DNA from: an uncultured Xanthobacteraceae bacterium
GTDB lineage: Bacteria; Pseudomonadota; Alphaproteobacteria; Rhizobiales; Xanthobacteraceae
Direction: 5' to 3'
Length of the DNA stretch: 6,487 nt
Assembly: GCA_955652925.1 (NCBI GenBank)
Contig: CATPCO010000397.1
Location: 1-6,487, forward strand
Under the pieces are notes generated by a model, which worked only from the letters and a program-made list of their open reading frames with translations, had not been told where the DNA came from and searched no databases. Of this stretch, positions 4,554 to 6,487 are shown in pieces; position 1 is the stretch's first letter, and every line of letters begins with the position of its first letter. A program made the position numbers and the translations under genes.

Positions 4554-6487
4554 ATGTCCCGCCGTCGCGGCTTGGCGAGATTCGGTTTCCTGCCGGACGC
4601 GGCGCGCGAAGCCCTGCGCCGGCGTCTGCGCGAGACGGCGGGCGCGGGTCTCATTCTCGTCGCGGTGCTGCTGGCGCTTGCACTTGCGACCTGGTCGGTT
4701 GCCGATCCGAGCTTGAGCCATGCCACGAACGCTCCAGTGCGCAATGTGCTGGGACTTGGCGGAGCAATCGTCGCCGACCTGCTGACCCAGTTGCTCGGGC
4801 TCTCTGCGCTCATGCTCGTGCTGCCTATCGGAATCTGGGGCTGGCGTCTGGCAAGCCATCGCCGCCTCAATCGCGAGCGCATCCGGTTAGGACTGTGGGT
4901 GCTCAGCATCCCGCTGTGGGCCGCATCCGCGGCCGCGCTGCCGCGCCCATCGGGCTGGCCGCTGCCGGCCGGCCTCGGTGGCGTGATCGGGGATTGGACG
5001 GCGTCCATTCTGCTCGCCGGCGGAAATTTACCGGGCATCGCGCGCGCCGTCGTGATGCTGGTCGCGGGAGCGGGAGCTCTCCTCTGCTTCGGCATCGTCG
5101 CAGGCTTCGGACTGCATCCGCAAAAGCAAGCGGCGCCTGAGCAGCACGAGGAAGAAGAACGCGCGTTCATCTCAATCGGCTGGATCGCCCACGGCTTTCT
5201 CAGCCTCAAAGCACGTCTTCGCCGGCTGCTCGCAGGCAGGCCCAAGGTGCGGGCGTCCGCAGCGCAGGAGGCAATGGCGGTGGAGCGCCGAGCAGAACCG
5301 CGGTTCGAAGATGCGCTCGCCGCTTCGCTGCAACCGCAGATCAAAGCGGATAGCGATGAAGACCGGGATGAGCCCTCGCCGCGAGCGCCAGGCAGGCCGC
5401 GCGGCGCGCCGCGTCCCCAGCGCCGCTCAATGGGCGGTTACGTGCTCCCGCCGCTTGAGGTCCTCGCCGTTCCCAAAGCGAGCGGACGCGCGGTTCTCAG
5501 CGCCGAGACGCTCGCCGCCAACGCGACCGCCCTGGAAGGCGTGCTCGGCGACTTCGGCGTGCGCGGCGAGATCATCAACACCCGGCCGGGGCCGGTGGTG
5601 ACGCTTTACGAGCTTGAACCCGCGCCGGGAATAAAGTCATCGCGCGTGATCGGACTTGCCGACGACATCGCACGCTCCATGAGCGCGCTCTCGGCACGCG
5701 TTGCCGTCGTGGCAGGACGCAACGCGATCGGAATTGAGCTGCCCAATCCGACACGCGAGAAGGTTTATCTGCGCGAATTGCTCGCCAGCAGCGACTACAT
5801 CGACAATCCCGCCAAGCTGCCGCTGTGCCTGGGCAAGACCATCGGCGGCGAGCCGGTCATCGTCGATCTTGCGCGCATGCCTCATCTGTTGATCGCAGGC
5901 ACGACCGGCTCGGGCAAATCGGTCGCTATCAACACCATGATTCTGAGCCTTGTCTATCGCCTGCGCCCGGAACAATGCCGTCTCATCATGGTCGATCCGA
6001 AGATGCTGGAGCTCTCGGTCTATGACGGCATTCCGCACCTTCTGAGCGCGGTCGTGACCGATCCGAAGAAAGCGGTGGTCGCCCTGAAATGGGCCGTGCG
6101 CGAGATGGAGGAGCGCTACAAGAAGATGTCGAAGCTCGGCGTGCGCAACATCGAGGGCTACAACGCCCGTCTCGCTGAAGCGCGCGGCAAAGGTGAAAAG
6201 CTCAGCCGCACCGTGCACACCGGCTACGACAAGGAAACCGGCGAGGCGATCTACGAACGCGAGGAGCTCGATCTCGAAGCTCTGCCGTTCATCGTCGTGA
6301 TCGTCGACGAGATGGCCGATCTGATGATGGTTGCGGGCAAGGACATCGAGGGCGCGGTCCAGCGCCTGGCGCAGATGGCGCGCGCCGCCGGACTGCACGT
6401 CATCCTTGCGACCCAGCGCCCGTCCGTGGACGTCATCACCGGCACCATCAAGGCGAACTTCCCGACCCGAATCTCATTCCAGGTCAC
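4554..6487 (+). CDS. ftsK: DNA translocase FtsK, 3' end cut by window
   Basis: A membrane-anchored hexameric ATPase at the division septum that pumps chromosomal DNA and activates XerCD recombination at dif. I translated the frame from ATG 4554; it has no stop through 6487 (644 codons), so the gene runs off the right edge. Four hydrophobic segments lie near 29-47, 70-97, 111-129 and 163-186. A short charged linker with a Glu-rich patch (about 191-202) runs to YVLPPL (296-301), where the alpha/beta motor domain begins. Walker A is GTTGSGKS (449-456). VDPKMLELSVYDGIPHLL starts at 480. Walker B is IVVIVDE (580-586), and ATQRPSVDVITG covers 619-630. The segment before Walker B (TGYDKETGEAIYEREELDLE) is typical of proteobacterial FtsK. 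The linker is far shorter than in E. coli (1329 residues), as usual for alphaproteobacteria. Missing: the end of the motor and the gamma (KOPS-reading) domain. Confidence 0.96.
   Translation, partial: MSRRRGLARFGFLPDAAREALRRRLRETAGAGLILVAVLLALALATWSVADPSLSHATNAPVRNVLGLGGAIVADLLTQLLGLSALMLVLPIGIWGWRLASHRRLNRERIRLGLWVLSIPLWAASAAALPRPSGWPLPAGLGGVIGDWTASILLAGGNLPGIARAVVMLVAGAGALLCFGIVAGFGLHPQKQAAPEQHEEEERAFISIGWIAHGFLSLKARLRRLLAGRPKVRASAAQEAMAVERRAEPRFEDALAASLQPQIKADSDEDRDEPSPRAPGRPRGAPRPQRRSMGGYVLPPLEVLAVPKASGRAVLSAETLAANATALEGVLGDFGVRGEIINTRPGPVVTLYELEPAPGIKSSRVIGLADDIARSMSALSARVAVVAGRNAIGIELPNPTREKVYLRELLASSDYIDNPAKLPLCLGKTIGGEPVIVDLARMPHLLIAGTTGSGKSVAINTMILSLVYRLRPEQCRLIMVDPKMLELSVYDGIPHLLSAVVTDPKKAVVALKWAVREMEERYKKMSKLGVRNIEGYNARLAEARGKGEKLSRTVHTGYDKETGEAIYEREELDLEALPFIVVIVDEMADLMMVAGKDIEGAVQRLAQMARAAGLHVILATQRPSVDVITGTIKANFPTRISFQV

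Noticed and set aside
4490..5344. Minus-strand open frame of 284 codons opposite the start of ftsK
   Set aside because: Ser/Arg/Ala-rich shadow. The plus-strand frame encodes the four FtsK membrane segments without interruption.
5637..6398. Minus-strand open frame of 253 codons opposite the ftsK motor
   Set aside because: His/Asp-rich antisense shadow of a highly conserved ATPase domain.
4554..6487. Possible frameshift in ftsK, since only short fragments appear as complete open frames here
   Set aside because: Codon-by-codon translation from 4554 is uninterrupted to the window edge with all motor motifs in one frame; only the stop codon lies outside.

Overview
The window looks like an ordinary stretch of chromosome from a GC-rich alphaproteobacterium, most likely of the order Hyphomicrobiales and close to Bradyrhizobium, Rhodopseudomonas or Xanthobacteraceae. 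This rests on the gene set (tesB, glnK, amtB, a class I aminotransferase, ftsK), on the protein sequence style, and on dispersed palindromic repeats beginning gtagccc and ending gggctac, which I recall as common in that group. I could not run a database search, so the placement is inference.

All genes read left to right on the + strand. Positions 1-332 hold no credible gene; they contain two long, nearly identical composite palindromic repeats in direct orientation. TesB-type acyl-CoA thioesterase follows (333-1199). The tesB-glnK gap (1200-1417) holds a third, short version of the same repeat. The nitrogen pair glnK (1418-1756) and amtB (1855-3186) comes next: a PII signalling protein and the ammonium channel it gates. 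After a gap with a different inverted repeat (3201-3259) there is a DapC-like PLP-dependent aminotransferase (about 3344-4546). Seven bases later the DNA translocase gene ftsK begins (4554). It stays open to the window edge and is cut there, with about 644 codons present.

Functionally there are three units. TesB hydrolyses acyl-CoA. GlnK and AmtB form the standard ammonium uptake and sensing module; every channel and T-loop residue I checked is intact. The aminotransferase and ftsK are spaced as if translated from one mRNA, and if the aminotransferase is DapC this would join supply of the wall precursor meso-diaminopimelate to division and chromosome segregation.

I see no sign of a novel system, phage, insertion sequence, CRISPR array or RNA gene. 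The least ordinary material is the repeat DNA: the long copies look like the short palindrome with an extra module of roughly 65-70 bases carried in the loop of the second hairpin.
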